Position numbers and translations under genes: made by a program
The notes under the pieces: generated by a model
The model's input: the letters and a program-made list of their open reading frames with translations, nothing else
The model's database searches: none
Told to the model about the DNA's origin: nothing
Source: Verrucomicrobiota bacterium
GTDB taxonomy: Bacteria; Verrucomicrobiota; Verrucomicrobiia; JADLBR01
Direction of reading: 5' to 3'
Length of the DNA stretch: 64,000 nt
Assembly: GCA_029560585.1 (NCBI GenBank)
Contig: JAKQKQ010000259.1
Coordinates: 62,001-126,000 of the forward strand
Part shown: positions 46,802 through 56,499 of the stretch, one piece after another
How positions within the stretch are numbered: position 1 is the stretch's first letter
Layout of the letters: each line of letters starts with the position of its first letter

Positions 46802-48910
46802 ATGCGCGACGATCAGATCATGGGGGTCCTGAAGGCAGCGCGGGGGGCACCCCTCGACGTTCACGGGATCCGTTCGAAACTTGGGCTGAAGGCGAGCGAG
46901 TTGGAGTCGCTGAAGCTGGCGCTCCTCAGGCTCGAGGCGGCGGGGCGCATCGTGCTGGTGAAGGCGGATCAGTACGCCCTTCCGCGGCAGGCGGACATGG
47001 TGCCGGGCCGGCTCAGGGTGCACCGCACCGGATCGGCGCACCTGGAGCCCGATGGGGTTGGCGAGGCGGAGGTGTTCGTACCGGCCGAGGCAACCGGGAC
47101 AGCGATGCACGACGATCACGTGCTTGTGCGCATCGAACCGCCGGGGCGGGGCCGGCCACCGAGGCGCGGCCGGGAGGGGGAACGGCGGGGATCAGTGGTG
47201 CGAATCCTAGAGCGCGCGAACACGGAACTGGTGGGAACGCTCCGGCGGGGCAAGCAACTGTTTTTCGTGGAGCCCGATGATCCGAGGTTTCCGCATGACG
47301 TGTATCTGGCAGACTGCCGTCTGAGGAGCGGGGGCAAGGCCAACGTGGGCGACAAGGTGGTCGTGTCGCTATTGGAGTGGCACGATCGGCACAGGAATCC
47401 CGAGGGTGTTCTGACCGAGAGGATTGGGCGCGGGGGCGATCCGGGGGTGGATGTCTTGGCGGTCATGCGCCAGCATAAGCTGCCGACGGATTTTCCTGGC
47501 GAGGTGGTCGAGGAGGCGCGGCGTTTCGGGCTGGATGTGGGCGGGGATGACCTCAGGGGACGACGGGATTGCCGGGGTCACGACGTGATCACGATCGATC
47601 CGCCGGACGCGAAGGATTTCGATGATGCGATCTGCGTGCGTCGGGAGGACGGGGGCGGCTGGCGGCTCTGGGTGCATATCGCGGACGTGTCCCATTACGT
47701 GAAGCCGGGTTCGGCGCTTGATCGGGAGGCGCGGCGGCGCGGAAATTCCACCTATCTGGTGGACCGGGTGATCCCGATGTTGCCGGAGGCCCTGAGCAAC
47801 GAGCTGTGCTCGCTGAAGCCGCACGTGGATCGGCTCACGAAATGCGTGGAGTTCCGGCTCGACAAGATGTGCCGGGTGACGGGCGCGGAATTTTATCCGG
47901 CGGTGATTCGCTCGCGGCACCGGTTTGCCTACGGGGATGTCCTGGCCGTGATTCGGGGGCAGGCGAGGAGTCCCGTGGAGGGGATGATCCGGGACGCGCA
48001 TTTCTTGGCGCAGCGTCTCCGCACCCAGCGGATGCGGGCGGGGGCTCTGGACCTGGACATGCCAGAGGTCAAGGTGTGGATCGATGAGCGCGGTCGGGTC
48101 AAGTCGATCGAGCGGGTGGAGTACGACGAGTCGCACCAGCTGATCGAGGAGTACATGCTGTTGGCGAACGAGGCGGTGGCGCGGCACCTGAAGCGCGGGG
48201 GGCGTGCGGCGGTGTACCGGATCCACGAGGACCCCGACGCGGAGCGCCTGGAGGAATATCGGGGGCAGGTGCGGGCGCACGGCATCGCGATCGGGGATCT
48301 TTCGCGGCGGGCCGAGGTCGTGAAGCTCCTGCAGAGATTGCGAGATCATCCGTGCGGGCAGGCACTGAGGATCGGGCTGCTGCGATCGCTGAAGCGGGCG
48401 CGCTACGCGCCGAAGCCGTTGGGGCACTACGGGCTGGCGAAGGCGGACTATACGCATTTCACTTCGCCCATACGCCGCTATGCCGATCTCATCGTGCACC
48501 GTGCCACGTTCGAGAAGGGCGGGCGAAGGCCATCGAGCCAAGATCTGGACGCGATCGCGGAGCACATCTCGGCGACGGAGCGCAACTCGGCCGAGGCCGA
48601 AATGGCGAGCCGAAAGCTCAAGCTCTTCACGTTTTTGCAGGAACAGCTGGATTCGGGTCACCCCCAGCGGTACGAGGGCATGGTGACGGAGGTGATACAC
48701 ATCGGGGCGTTTGTGGACGTGCCCGAACTTGGGCTGACGGGGCTGGTTCCGGTGTCGAGCATGGCGGACGACTATTACGTTTTTGATGCGGGACGGGCGC
48801 TGCTGCGGGGGCGCCGAACGCGTCGGACGATCGGCATGGGCGAGCGGGTCAAGGTCGAGGTGCTGCGGGTCGATTTTGGGAAGATGCAGGTGGATTTCCG
48901 CATGGCGTAG
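46802..48910 (+). CDS. rnr: Ribonuclease R
   Basis: A 702-residue 3'-5' exoribonuclease of the RNase II/R family, acting on structured RNA in the cytoplasm. A winged-helix N-terminus and cold-shock-like domains (about 1-220) lead to the RNB catalytic domain, where IDPPDAKDFDDAICV (about residue 265) carries the metal-binding Asp residues. A conserved PIRRYADLIVHR segment follows and an S1 domain ends the protein (RYEGMVTEVIHIGAFVDVPE). No C-terminal Lys-rich tail is seen, so this is a shortened R type. The ATG at 46802 follows the PEGA stop by 22 bases. Confidence 0.95.
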   Translation: MRDDQIMGVLKAARGAPLDVHGIRSKLGLKASELESLKLALLRLEAAGRIVLVKADQYALPRQADMVPGRLRVHRTGSAHLEPDGVGEAEVFVPAEATGTAMHDDHVLVRIEPPGRGRPPRRGREGERRGSVVRILERANTELVGTLRRGKQLFFVEPDDPRFPHDVYLADCRLRSGGKANVGDKVVVSLLEWHDRHRNPEGVLTERIGRGGDPGVDVLAVMRQHKLPTDFPGEVVEEARRFGLDVGGDDLRGRRDCRGHDVITIDPPDAKDFDDAICVRREDGGGWRLWVHIADVSHYVKPGSALDREARRRGNSTYLVDRVIPMLPEALSNELCSLKPHVDRLTKCVEFRLDKMCRVTGAEFYPAVIRSRHRFAYGDVLAVIRGQARSPVEGMIRDAHFLAQRLRTQRMRAGALDLDMPEVKVWIDERGRVKSIERVEYDESHQLIEEYMLLANEAVARHLKRGGRAAVYRIHEDPDAERLEEYRGQVRAHGIAIGDLSRRAEVVKLLQRLRDHPCGQALRIGLLRSLKRARYAPKPLGHYGLAKADYTHFTSPIRRYADLIVHRATFEKGGRRPSSQDLDAIAEHISATERNSAEAEMASRKLKLFTFLQEQLDSGHPQRYEGMVTEVIHIGAFVDVPELGLTGLVPVSSMADDYYVFDAGRALLRGRRTRRTIGMGERVKVEVLRVDFGKMQVDFRMA

Positions 48911-48969
48911 GTCACGTCGGAAGGGGTGGGATTCGTTACGGCTGAGAGCCTGTCGCTGGAGGCGAAAGA

Positions 48970-49896
48970 GTGAGAGGCGGTGACTTGGGGGTGGGGTGGT
49001 GCTGTGTTGCGCTGATCGCCGTGCCGTGGGTCGCGGCGTCGTCCGCGGATGACGTGGGCGGGAGGTTATTCCAGGCGTGGGAGGTGCCGATATCGAATCG
49101 TGTGGAAGTGTGCGTGCCGGGGGATGTGGCCGATGTGGGCGGGGCACTGGAGGGCATCGCGCGGTGGACGATCTCCGCGTCATCGTGGGTGACGATCCGG
49201 CTAGGACCGGGCGTGTACGAGCAAAAGGGGCGGCTGACGGTCCACCATCCCTTCGGGGCACGCCTGGCGATCATGGGGATGGAGCGCGTGGGTGAGGCGA
49301 GCGTGTTGCGATGGGCGAGGGAGGTCGATGGGATATACGTTGGCCAGAATCACGTGTTGGGCGGTTTGGACTGTCTGAGGATGGAACATGTGTTGCGGAA
49401 GGCGCGTGGGCATGGCTCGGGTGTGTTGGCAGACGAGGGGGGACACATTCATTGCGGCTCGAACTTGGTGGTGGTGGGTTTCTACTATGGTTTCACGGCG
49501 CGGCGGAATGGGACGATCCGCTGTCAGGGCGCTGTTGTGGAGGATTCGGGGGACGCGGGATATTTCGCCTACATGGGGGGCCACATCGATGCCTGTCGGT
49601 CGCGGTCTAAGGGTGCCGACGATAGTGGGGTGGGCCTAGGATCGGGTTACGTGGCGGAGTACGGTGGTTCGATCGATGCGGGCGAGGCCGTGGCCGAGGG
49701 GTGTTTCTTGGCCGGGTTTCAGGCGCTATCGGGGGGAACGATTCGCGCGGAGCGCAGTGAGGCCCGCCGCAACCGTGGCGGGGGATATCGCGTGCGGGAC
49801 GGGGGAGTGATCGTGGCACACGGCTACCGCGCCACCGACAACGCTGGCGGCGCGGTGGTCAACCCGTTTGGTGACGGGGTGTTTGTTGAGCGGTGA
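48970..49896 (+). CDS. Secreted right-handed beta-helix protein with regular repeats
   Basis: A 308-residue protein with a signal peptide (about residues 1-25) and a right-handed beta-helix of the pectin-lyase type. From about residue 155 it shows a regular period of roughly 23-28 residues, each unit beginning with a turn such as GGHIHC, NGTIRC, GGHIDA, GGSIDA, GGTIRA or GGVIVA. No catalytic residues are apparent, so it may be a surface or binding protein rather than a lyase. Start GTG 48970 with GGAGG eight bases upstream. Convergent with the peroxiredoxin gene. Confidence 0.75.
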   Translation: MRGGDLGVGWCCVALIAVPWVAASSADDVGGRLFQAWEVPISNRVEVCVPGDVADVGGALEGIARWTISASSWVTIRLGPGVYEQKGRLTVHHPFGARLAIMGMERVGEASVLRWAREVDGIYVGQNHVLGGLDCLRMEHVLRKARGHGSGVLADEGGHIHCGSNLVVVGFYYGFTARRNGTIRCQGAVVEDSGDAGYFAYMGGHIDACRSRSKGADDSGVGLGSGYVAEYGGSIDAGEAVAEGCFLAGFQALSGGTIRAERSEARRNRGGGYRVRDGGVIVAHGYRATDNAGGAVVNPFGDGVFVER

Positions 49897-49902
49897 GCTC
49901 TT

Positions 49903-50379
49903 TCAGAGTCCCTTCAGGGAAGCCTGGATCTTCGAGAAGTCCGGGAGCTCCTTAGGTGTAGGAGTTTGCTCCGCGTATCGGATAATGCCCTGCTTGTCGA
50001 TGACGAAGGCGGCGCGGGCCGCTGTGGAACCGAAGCCGAGGAGGTCGTCGAGCAGGACGCCATAGGCGGCGGCCGTCTTCTTGTTGAGGTCGCTGAGCAG
50101 GGGGATGCGGATTTTTTCCTTCTGTGCCCAGGCCTCTTGTGCGAATGGGCTGTCCACGCTGATGCCGTAGACGGTCGCGCTGAGGTCCTCATAGGCCTTG
50201 ATGCCCTGGGAAATCTCGCACATCTCATTGGTGCAAACGCTGGTGAAGGCGAGCGGGAAGAAGAGCAAGACCGTGTTTCTCTTGCCGAAGTTGTCGCTGA
50301 GCTTGATTTCCTTAACGCCTTCGGCGTCCTTGGATTTAAGCGCAAAATCGGGTGCTTTAGTTCCTACGGCGATGGCCAT
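49903..50379 (-). CDS. Peroxiredoxin (AhpC/TSA, AhpE-like)
   Basis: A 158-residue thiol peroxidase that reduces hydrogen peroxide or organic peroxides in the cytoplasm. The peroxidatic site is FFPLAFTSVCTNEMC: the Cys in SVCT is peroxidatic and a second Cys lies five residues on, as in the AhpE/BCP-like group. APDFALKSKD opens the thioredoxin fold. No signal peptide. An excellent AAGGAGG lies on the minus strand before the ATG. Convergent with the beta-helix gene, with six bases between stops. Confidence 0.92.
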   Translation of the reverse strand: MAIAVGTKAPDFALKSKDAEGVKEIKLSDNFGKRNTVLLFFPLAFTSVCTNEMCEISQGIKAYEDLSATVYGISVDSPFAQEAWAQKEKIRIPLLSDLNKKTAAAYGVLLDDLLGFGSTAARAAFVIDKQGIIRYAEQTPTPKELPDFSKIQASLKGL

Positions 50380-50508
50380 GGTGGACCTCCTTCTTGGTTA
50401 GTAGTGGGAATTTTGGCGCATCCCGAGCGAGCCGCAAGTCGAATTCGTGGTAGGAACGCCATGGTGCGTTCGTGGTGCTAAACCAGAAAGGACTCGGGAT
50501 ATCCCGCT

Positions 50509-50734
50509 AGCCCGGATATTTCACAGCCTGTTGGCTGTGAAATATCCGGGCTCTGGGAAAATCGCGCCATGAAAGCCATTTATTGGGAGAGGTCAGGCAA
50601 AGTCTGGGATTTTCCGTAGTCGCACAGTGTGGTTCGCGGATCGGTGGCCCCAGACCGTCCAAAATCGCGTTTTTCGGAGCGCGGTTTTCCTTTGAGCCTG
50701 CATGTTTCACGCGGAAGCGTGAAACATGCAGGCT
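50509..50734 (-). repeat. Composite hairpin repeat, family A, copy 2 (inverted)
   Basis: A 20-bp perfect hairpin (50509-50552, loop TGTT), a core of about 140 bases and an 18-bp perfect hairpin (50695-50734, loop GGAA). The core runs in the opposite sense to copy 1 at 1904-2123. Its ends, GGAAAATCGCGC (50556-50567) and GCGCGGTTTTCC (50679-50690), again pair, with one G-T. The 18-bp hairpin differs from copy 1 by one compensated base pair (A-T to G-C). The gap 50380-50840 otherwise shows no gene. Confidence 0.85.
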
Positions 50735-50840
50735 AAGCCCCGCCCTGTGCCCGCGAACACCGCCTGGAGTTTCTGCCTACTTCTGGCGGAGGTTCGCGAA
50801 TCGTCCGCGGGCCCACCGAGACGCGACAGCGGGGTCTGGC

Positions 50841-51524
50841 TCAATCGCATTTGGACGAGCAAGGGTGCCCCGGCCACCCAGGTTTTGGGGGTGCCGTCCT
50901 TACGGTGTCTCTCTGGAGCTCCCCAACGAGATCGCGGATATGGCTTCTGGCCGCTGATGCGATTTCCGCTGCGGCTATGGGCTCGTCGCAACCCCTCAGG
51001 ATTCGATGTCCCTCCCGATTGGTATTCTCGATGACTTGGCGCTCCAGCCCGTGGAGCAATGGCCTCAATCTAGCCAATGCCTTCTTTAATTTCATGCGGG
51101 CCGTGCGCCGATTGTCCAGGGCCTCTCGGTAGGCAGTGGCTTTTTCCTGACTGATCGCGCGGCCGCCTTTTCTGATGAAGTCCGCGTGCGCCATGGCGTT
51201 TTCCTTCGCTTTCGCGGCTGCCTCGATGTCGACCTTGAGGGCGTTGATGGATTTCTCGCTCGGGTGGTCTTTGGCTTGCTCGTACTCCAGTTCGGCTTGG
51301 AGGTCGTCGATTTTGCGCCCGATGGCATCCAGCTTGTCCTCCGCGTCCTTGAGCGTTCGCCAGGGGATATTGTTCCGGGCGTCCGATTCTGCTGCCTGGA
51401 CTTCCCGAATAGCCTTTTCAACGTCCTCCTGCGGGTGGCCAGCAGGGCACGGCTGGGGACCGGCGGCGGCCAGCAGGATCGAAAGTGCGCTCATCGACGC
51501 GAACCTTGAGATTTTGATTTTCAC
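50841..51524 (-). CDS. Exported coiled-coil protein, unknown
   Basis: About 227 residues. A hydrophobic leader (ASMSALSILLAAAGPQPCPA) suggests export; the ...AGPQPC end is a weak lipobox. The middle is strongly helical and charged (about residues 40-180) with heptad-like runs such as DKLDAIGRKIDDLQAELEYE, indicating a coiled coil. No family is recognised. The start is GTG at 51524 because AAAGGAG lies six bases upstream on the minus strand; the ATG at 51494 is an alternative. Confidence 0.7.
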   Translation of the reverse strand: MKIKISRFASMSALSILLAAAGPQPCPAGHPQEDVEKAIREVQAAESDARNNIPWRTLKDAEDKLDAIGRKIDDLQAELEYEQAKDHPSEKSINALKVDIEAAAKAKENAMAHADFIRKGGRAISQEKATAYREALDNRRTARMKLKKALARLRPLLHGLERQVIENTNREGHRILRGCDEPIAAAEIASAARSHIRDLVGELQRDTVRTAPPKPGWPGHPCSSKCD

Positions 51525-51610
51525 AACACGACTCCTTTCCCTTCTTTCACCGCGAGGATCTGGTGCGATGCGCCGCAGAATCTCGCGGTCGAGGAACACC
51601 TTATTTGTAC

Positions 51611-51639
51611 AATTTGCGTCACCGGCGCTAGATCGTCAA
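51611..51639 (-). promoter_or_regulatory. Possible promoter of the coiled-coil gene
   Basis: On the minus strand TTGACG (51639-51634) is followed after 17 bases by CAAATT (51616-51611). The -35 match is good, the -10 weak. An 8-bp palindrome, TTGTACAA (51605-51612), lies at the expected transcription start. The rest of 51525-51745 shows nothing else. Confidence 0.35.
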
Positions 51640-51745
51640 ACTGAGGGGGATTTCCGCGGGGGTCGTTGGCCAATCGCCGGACATTGTCGCCACTGGGTTT
51701 TTGGGGTGGCAGGCACTCGGTTTTCGCGGGGGCGCGCTGCGCGAG

Positions 51746-52318
51746 TTATGCCGTTATCTTGAGGGTTTGGAGGGTCTCTTGCTGGATAGCCTGGATATCG
51801 CGTTTGAGGCTATGTTTTGTGGCGGAATCCATCCGATCGATGAAGAGGATGCCTTTGAGGTGATCGACCTCGTGCTGGATCGCGCGAGCCAGGAGGCCCT
51901 CGCATTCGAATTCGATGGGCTGGCCATCGATGCCGAGGGCCTTGACCCTGCAATGGGCGGGGCGACGGATATCGGCGTTGAGTTCTGGGAAGCTGAGGCA
52001 ACCCTCGGTGCCGAGGACTTTTTCGCGACCCAGATGCAGTTCCGGGTTGCAGAGGACCATGGGCGCGTATTTGGCGAGGTCACATTCTTTGCCGTCGATC
52101 CAGAGTTTGGAGGGGCGCTCCTCGGAGTCGTGGACCTCGAGCACGCAGAGTTGCAGGGGTTTGGCGACCTGCTGTGCGGCGAGGCCGACGCCCTCGGCGT
52201 GGCGCATGGTTTCGATCATGTCGTTGGCGAGGCGGCGAATCTCGGGCGTGATGGATGCGATCTGGGCGCCGGGGGTTCGGAGGGCGGGGTGACCGTATTT
52301 GACAATTTCGAGGATCAT
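51746..52318 (-). CDS. def: Peptide deformylase
   Basis: A 190-residue Fe/Zn hydrolase that removes the formyl group from nascent proteins. All three motifs are present: GVGLAAQQV, EGCLSFPE and QHEVDHLKG, holding the metal-binding Cys and two His. The family-normal length is reached from ATG 52318, which lies inside a longer frame reaching 52381; the internal ATG reads MILEIVKYG, a usual Def start. It is divergent from the NRPS gene. Confidence 0.96.
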   Translation of the reverse strand: MILEIVKYGHPALRTPGAQIASITPEIRRLANDMIETMRHAEGVGLAAQQVAKPLQLCVLEVHDSEERPSKLWIDGKECDLAKYAPMVLCNPELHLGREKVLGTEGCLSFPELNADIRRPAHCRVKALGIDGQPIEFECEGLLARAIQHEVDHLKGILFIDRMDSATKHSLKRDIQAIQQETLQTLKITA

Positions 52319-52436
52319 GATGTTGCCCAAAGATAGGGCGAACGGGGGCGCGGGGCAAGGGTCCGAGTCGTTGCCGATCACACGGGTGCGGGATCACGCT
52401 CGACCGCCGACGGCCGGCGATGGCATCGTTTGGGGG

Positions 52437-55400
52437 ATGGATCGGATGGTCGCAGGGGGCCTGGAGCCAGGGATAGGGATGCTGCCAGGGCAGGAGATGA
52501 TGTGGCGATTCTGCCGGGTGCACCCCGATGTGCCGGCGTTGAATCTGGCGTGGCGTTTGCACTTGCCGGACGGCGTGTGCCCCGGCGCCCTGCTTCGAGT
52601 GGCGCAGGACGTGGTGGGATCGCATGATGCGCTGCGCGTGGTCTGTGCGGACGGAGACGGGCGGGTGCGGCAGCGTTTCCTGACAGAGGCGCGGGTGGAC
52701 GTACCAATGGTGGGGGCACCGGGATTGGACGGGGATGCATTCCGCGAATGGCTGGATGGGGTGGGCCGGGATTTCTGTGCCTGGCCATATGTGCCGGGGC
52801 AAGGCCCACTGGTGCGGTTCCTGGGCGTGCTGAGCGCCGGTCGGCCGAGCCATCTGTTTTTCGGTGCGCACCATCTTGTCTGCGATGGTCCTTCCTGGTT
52901 GTCGTTGGCAACCGAGATCGTCCAACGTCTCCAGGGACGGGCGATGGGGCGGGGACCATCATTTCGGGATTTTTGCGCGGGCGAGCACGAGTGGCTGAAA
53001 AGTTCGGAGGCTTCGGCGCACGCGACATTTTGGGAAGGTTGCCTGGGCGAGATCGCGGCCATCCAGGGTGGGCGGCCGAGAAGGGTGACCGACGGGGCAA
53101 ATGGCTTTGGGGTTCTTCGTGCGGCGATGGTTCTCCCGGCGGAGGTGATTGCCGCCCTGGCGGAGCGGTGTCGGGTTTTGGGCACGACGCGCTTCCGGCT
53201 GATGATGGCGGCCTGCCTCCGGTATTTCGGCGAACGCGATGGGTGGGACGAGTTCGTGCTGGGAACGACTTTGGCCGCCCGGGGCACCTGGGTGCCTGAA
53301 GGCCTCGTGGGTGCGGTGGGCAATCGCGTGTGGCTGCCATTCCGGGCGATGTCGTCGGGTGATTGGACGGAAGCGGTGCACGAGGGGGTGGATGCGGCGA
53401 TTCGGCACTCGCGATATCCGTTTGCTGCTGCACTGACGGGGTATGCCGGGGGTCTCGGGGCGCACGTCTTGGGTGGGTGGCGCGTGAGTTTCAACCAGCT
53501 CCCGGGGCGGCGGCGTGGGCCGGAACATCCAGCGGATGTGATCTTCAAGCGCATCTTTGCCGACTCCTGCGTCGATGACCTGGCCCTGTATGTTTCGCCT
53601 GGCGAAACGGGATGCGAAGTGTCGTGCCTGTCGCGGATTAGGACGGTGGCACCCGAGGACATTCTGGAGGGTTTTTGTGATTCGCTGAAAGGCCTGTTGG
53701 CGGGGGCGTCGGGTGGGCGGGGCGGCGGCGCGCGCGTGTCTGGGGGGCGTCCGGTGGCCGGGATGTCCGCGCGGGCGGATTTGGAACGATCGTTGTGTGA
53801 TGCGTTTGCTTCCGTCGTGGCGCGGGCGCCCGATCGGCCCGCGGTAAGGGCGGGCGGGGATACTTGGACCTATGGCGAGATCGATCGCCTGTCGGATGGG
53901 GTTGCTCGGCGCTTGCGGAAGCGAGGCTCGTCTGCGGATGGTCGGGCGGCGTTGCTTTTCGAAGCCGGCCCTTTGCCGATCATCTGTATGCTGGGTGTGC
54001 TGAAGGCGGGATGGGCGTATGTGCCGATGGACGCTTCGTGGCCCGCCCGTCGGGTGCGGGGCGTGTTGGAAGATTCGGAATGCCATGTGCTGTTGGCATC
54101 TCGCGCGATGATTGATCGGATCGAGTTGCCGCCCGGCTGCGCCGTCGATGCACTCGACATCGGGGAACTCGGGCCGTGTTCCGGGGGAGGGGATTCAGGC
54201 TCTTCTCGGGTGGCACCCGACGCGATCGCCTACGTGCTTTACACCTCGGGATCGACCGGGCGACCCAAAGGCGTCGTCCAGAACCACCGGAATGTCCTTT
54301 ATCACGCATTGACCTACTCCGCCTCTTTGAGTCTGTCGGAGGAGGATCGCGTGAGTCTTCTGGCGCCCGTGGCCTTCGACGCTGCGGTCATGGATATTTT
54401 TGGCGCGCTCTTCAGCGGGGCGACGCTTTGCCTCTGGGATGTGCGCGCGCGGGGTCTGGCAGGCTTGGCGGAATGGGTGGGCGAGGCAGGCATCAGCGTC
54501 CTGCATTTGACGCCGTCCCTTTTCCGGGCTCTCACCGATCTGGCGCCAGAACCGGCGGTGTTCCGATCGGTGCGTGTGGTCGTCCTCGGGGGGGAGGAGG
54601 TCACGGCAGAGGATACTGGCAGGTTCTTGCGCTGGATGGGGGAATCTTGCGCGCTGGCGAATGGATATGGTCCGAGCGAGTCCACGTTGGCGACGCAATA
54701 CTGGATGACGCGGCAAACGGTCCCGCGGCGGGGGTCGGCCCCCATCGGGTATCCCGTAGCGGGAACGGGGGTGGTGCTGTTGGGCAAAGATGGCGCGGAG
54801 ACCAGTGGTGAGGGCGAGATCGGAATCTTCGGGGAGCATGTGGCGCTGGGCTACCGAAATCGGGAGGATCTGACGCGCCAGGTTTTCTCGCCAATGCCTG
54901 GGCCAGGGATGCGGCGTCTGTATCGCACGGGGGACATTGGAAGGCGAGATTCCGAAGGGCGCCTCTGGTTTGTGGGCCGGCGCGAAGGATTCCTGAAGAT
55001 CCGCGGTTTGCGGATAGAGACCGGGGAGATCGAGTCTGTGATTCGGGGGCATCCGGGCGTTGCCGATGCGACGGTTATCGGTGTTCCGCGTGGGAAATCG
55101 GGGTACTGCCTCGTCGCCTTCTGGGTATCAGTGGAAGGCGGGAGCGTGACGGACGGCGAACTGCGCGGCTATGTCCGAGAACGTCTGCCATCTTGGATGG
55201 TGCCGGCGCGGTGGGCGAGGGTCGAGGCGCTTCCCCTGACAGCCAATGGCAAGAGGGATCGCAATGCCCTTGCGGATAGGGCGCAGGATGTTGTTAGGCA
55301 GAAGGCCGCACCGCGGAACGATGGCGAGAGGCTCGTGGTCCGGTTGATCGAGGAGACGCTCGGGATTCAAGGCGTCGGCGCGCAAGAGGATTTCATTTCG

Positions 55401-56378
55401 CTTGGGGGCGACTCCCTGGGCGCCCTGCAATTGCTCGCGCGCATCGAGCGGGAGACAGGCCGCGTGATGCCGCCGTCGCTCGCGGCGGAAGATTTCACCG
55501 CGAACTCGATAGCCGGCATACTCGAGGCAGGCGTTTCGGGCGTACGGGGATGGAGCGTGCTGCGGGAAGGCGAGCGCGGGGCGCCGATATTCATGGTGCC
55601 TGGACATGGCGGGGGTTCCGGCTGTTATCTGGAGCTGGCGCGGCTGCTCCAGGTTGATAGCGCGGTCATTGGCCTGCGGCTTCGAGGTCTGGATGACCGG
55701 TGTTTGCCCGATGAATCGTTCGAGGTGATGGGGGTGCATCTGGCGGATGAAATTAGGGCGGTCCAACCGGCCGGACCGTACCAGCTCGTCGGTTATTCCT
55801 TGGGGGGCATGCTGGCTTTCGAGGTGGCGCGGCAATTGCAGGCTTCGGGCGGATCGATCGGTGCGATATGCGTTCTCGACACCTATCCGCTGAACCCGAT
55901 GACCTTCTTGCCGTTCGAAGTATGGTGCCGCCGGTGGTGGGCGCGGATGCGGGTGCACTGGCGCAATGCCAGTGCGCGAGCCCCCCGGGGCTTTATCCGG
56001 TATTTTGGCGAGAGGTTGTTCGGCTATTGGCACAATCTGATGCGGATACGGAGGGGGGCGCCACTGTCGCCAACCGTGGCAATGCCGGACGCGGTGCCTT
56101 CGGGCATGGGCAGATTCAATCAGGCGTTTGTCCGGGCACGCTGGCGCTATCGTCCCAGGCCGTGTGATGTCGCGGTCACGATCTTCCGGACGCCGGCGTT
56201 TGGGACGATCAACATGCATGATCCAATTGACGATTGGCGCCGTCTGGCGCGCGGGGGCGTCGTCGTGGTTGATGTCCCGGGCGAGCACTTTGGGCTTCTG
56301 GAACTGCCCGCGGTGCAGGTGTTGGCAGAGCGCCTGACCGACCATCTCCGGGAGACGATGCGGTCGCGGCCAAGATGA
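52437..56378 (+). CDS. Single-module non-ribosomal peptide synthetase (C-A-T-TE)
   Basis: About 1313 residues. The condensation domain (about 15-430) has the active HHLVCDG. The adenylation domain (about 450-950) has LYTSGSTGRPKGVV (A3), NGYGPSEST (A5), YRTGDIGRRDSEG (A7), GRREGFLKIRGLR (A8) and LPLTANGKRDRNAL (A10). The carrier domain has DFISLGGDSLGALQLL (phosphopantetheine Ser, about residue 990), and the thioesterase has GYSLGGMLAFEVA (about 1118). Residues inferred for the substrate pocket read about D-A-M-H-V-G-G-L-A-K, which I do not match to a known amino acid. No MbtH, phosphopantetheinyl transferase, transporter or second module lies in the window. The start is the ATG at 52437; a frame extends upstream to 52299, overlapping the deformylase start. 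Confidence 0.9.
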   Translation: MDRMVAGGLEPGIGMLPGQEMMWRFCRVHPDVPALNLAWRLHLPDGVCPGALLRVAQDVVGSHDALRVVCADGDGRVRQRFLTEARVDVPMVGAPGLDGDAFREWLDGVGRDFCAWPYVPGQGPLVRFLGVLSAGRPSHLFFGAHHLVCDGPSWLSLATEIVQRLQGRAMGRGPSFRDFCAGEHEWLKSSEASAHATFWEGCLGEIAAIQGGRPRRVTDGANGFGVLRAAMVLPAEVIAALAERCRVLGTTRFRLMMAACLRYFGERDGWDEFVLGTTLAARGTWVPEGLVGAVGNRVWLPFRAMSSGDWTEAVHEGVDAAIRHSRYPFAAALTGYAGGLGAHVLGGWRVSFNQLPGRRRGPEHPADVIFKRIFADSCVDDLALYVSPGETGCEVSCLSRIRTVAPEDILEGFCDSLKGLLAGASGGRGGGARVSGGRPVAGMSARADLERSLCDAFASVVARAPDRPAVRAGGDTWTYGEIDRLSDGVARRLRKRGSSADGRAALLFEAGPLPIICMLGVLKAGWAYVPMDASWPARRVRGVLEDSECHVLLASRAMIDRIELPPGCAVDALDIGELGPCSGGGDSGSSRVAPDAIAYVLYTSGSTGRPKGVVQNHRNVLYHALTYSASLSLSEEDRVSLLAPVAFDAAVMDIFGALFSGATLCLWDVRARGLAGLAEWVGEAGISVLHLTPSLFRALTDLAPEPAVFRSVRVVVLGGEEVTAEDTGRFLRWMGESCALANGYGPSESTLATQYWMTRQTVPRRGSAPIGYPVAGTGVVLLGKDGAETSGEGEIGIFGEHVALGYRNREDLTRQVFSPMPGPGMRRLYRTGDIGRRDSEGRLWFVGRREGFLKIRGLRIETGEIESVIRGHPGVADATVIGVPRGKSGYCLVAFWVSVEGGSVTDGELRGYVRERLPSWMVPARWARVEALPLTANGKRDRNALADRAQDVVRQKAAPRNDGERLVVRLIEETLGIQGVGAQEDFISLGGDSLGALQLLARIERETGRVMPPSLAAEDFTANSIAGILEAGVSGVRGWSVLREGERGAPIFMVPGHGGGSGCYLELARLLQVDSAVIGLRLRGLDDRCLPDESFEVMGVHLADEIRAVQPAGPYQLVGYSLGGMLAFEVARQLQASGGSIGAICVLDTYPLNPMTFLPFEVWCRRWWARMRVHWRNASARAPRGFIRYFGERLFGYWHNLMRIRRGAPLSPTVAMPDAVPSGMGRFNQAFVRARWRYRPRPCDVAVTIFRTPAFGTINMHDPIDDWRRLARGGVVVVDVPGEHFGLLELPAVQVLAERLTDHLRETMRSRPR

Positions 56379-56499
56379 TTTCGGGCCGTGGCCGATGATG
56401 CGATACTGGAGGATTCGGGGCACCCATTTCCCCCGATGCCCGGACAAGTCGCGCGGGGCCCAGGCTGGAAGGGCGCGGCGATCTCCCTGCTGGATCCAA

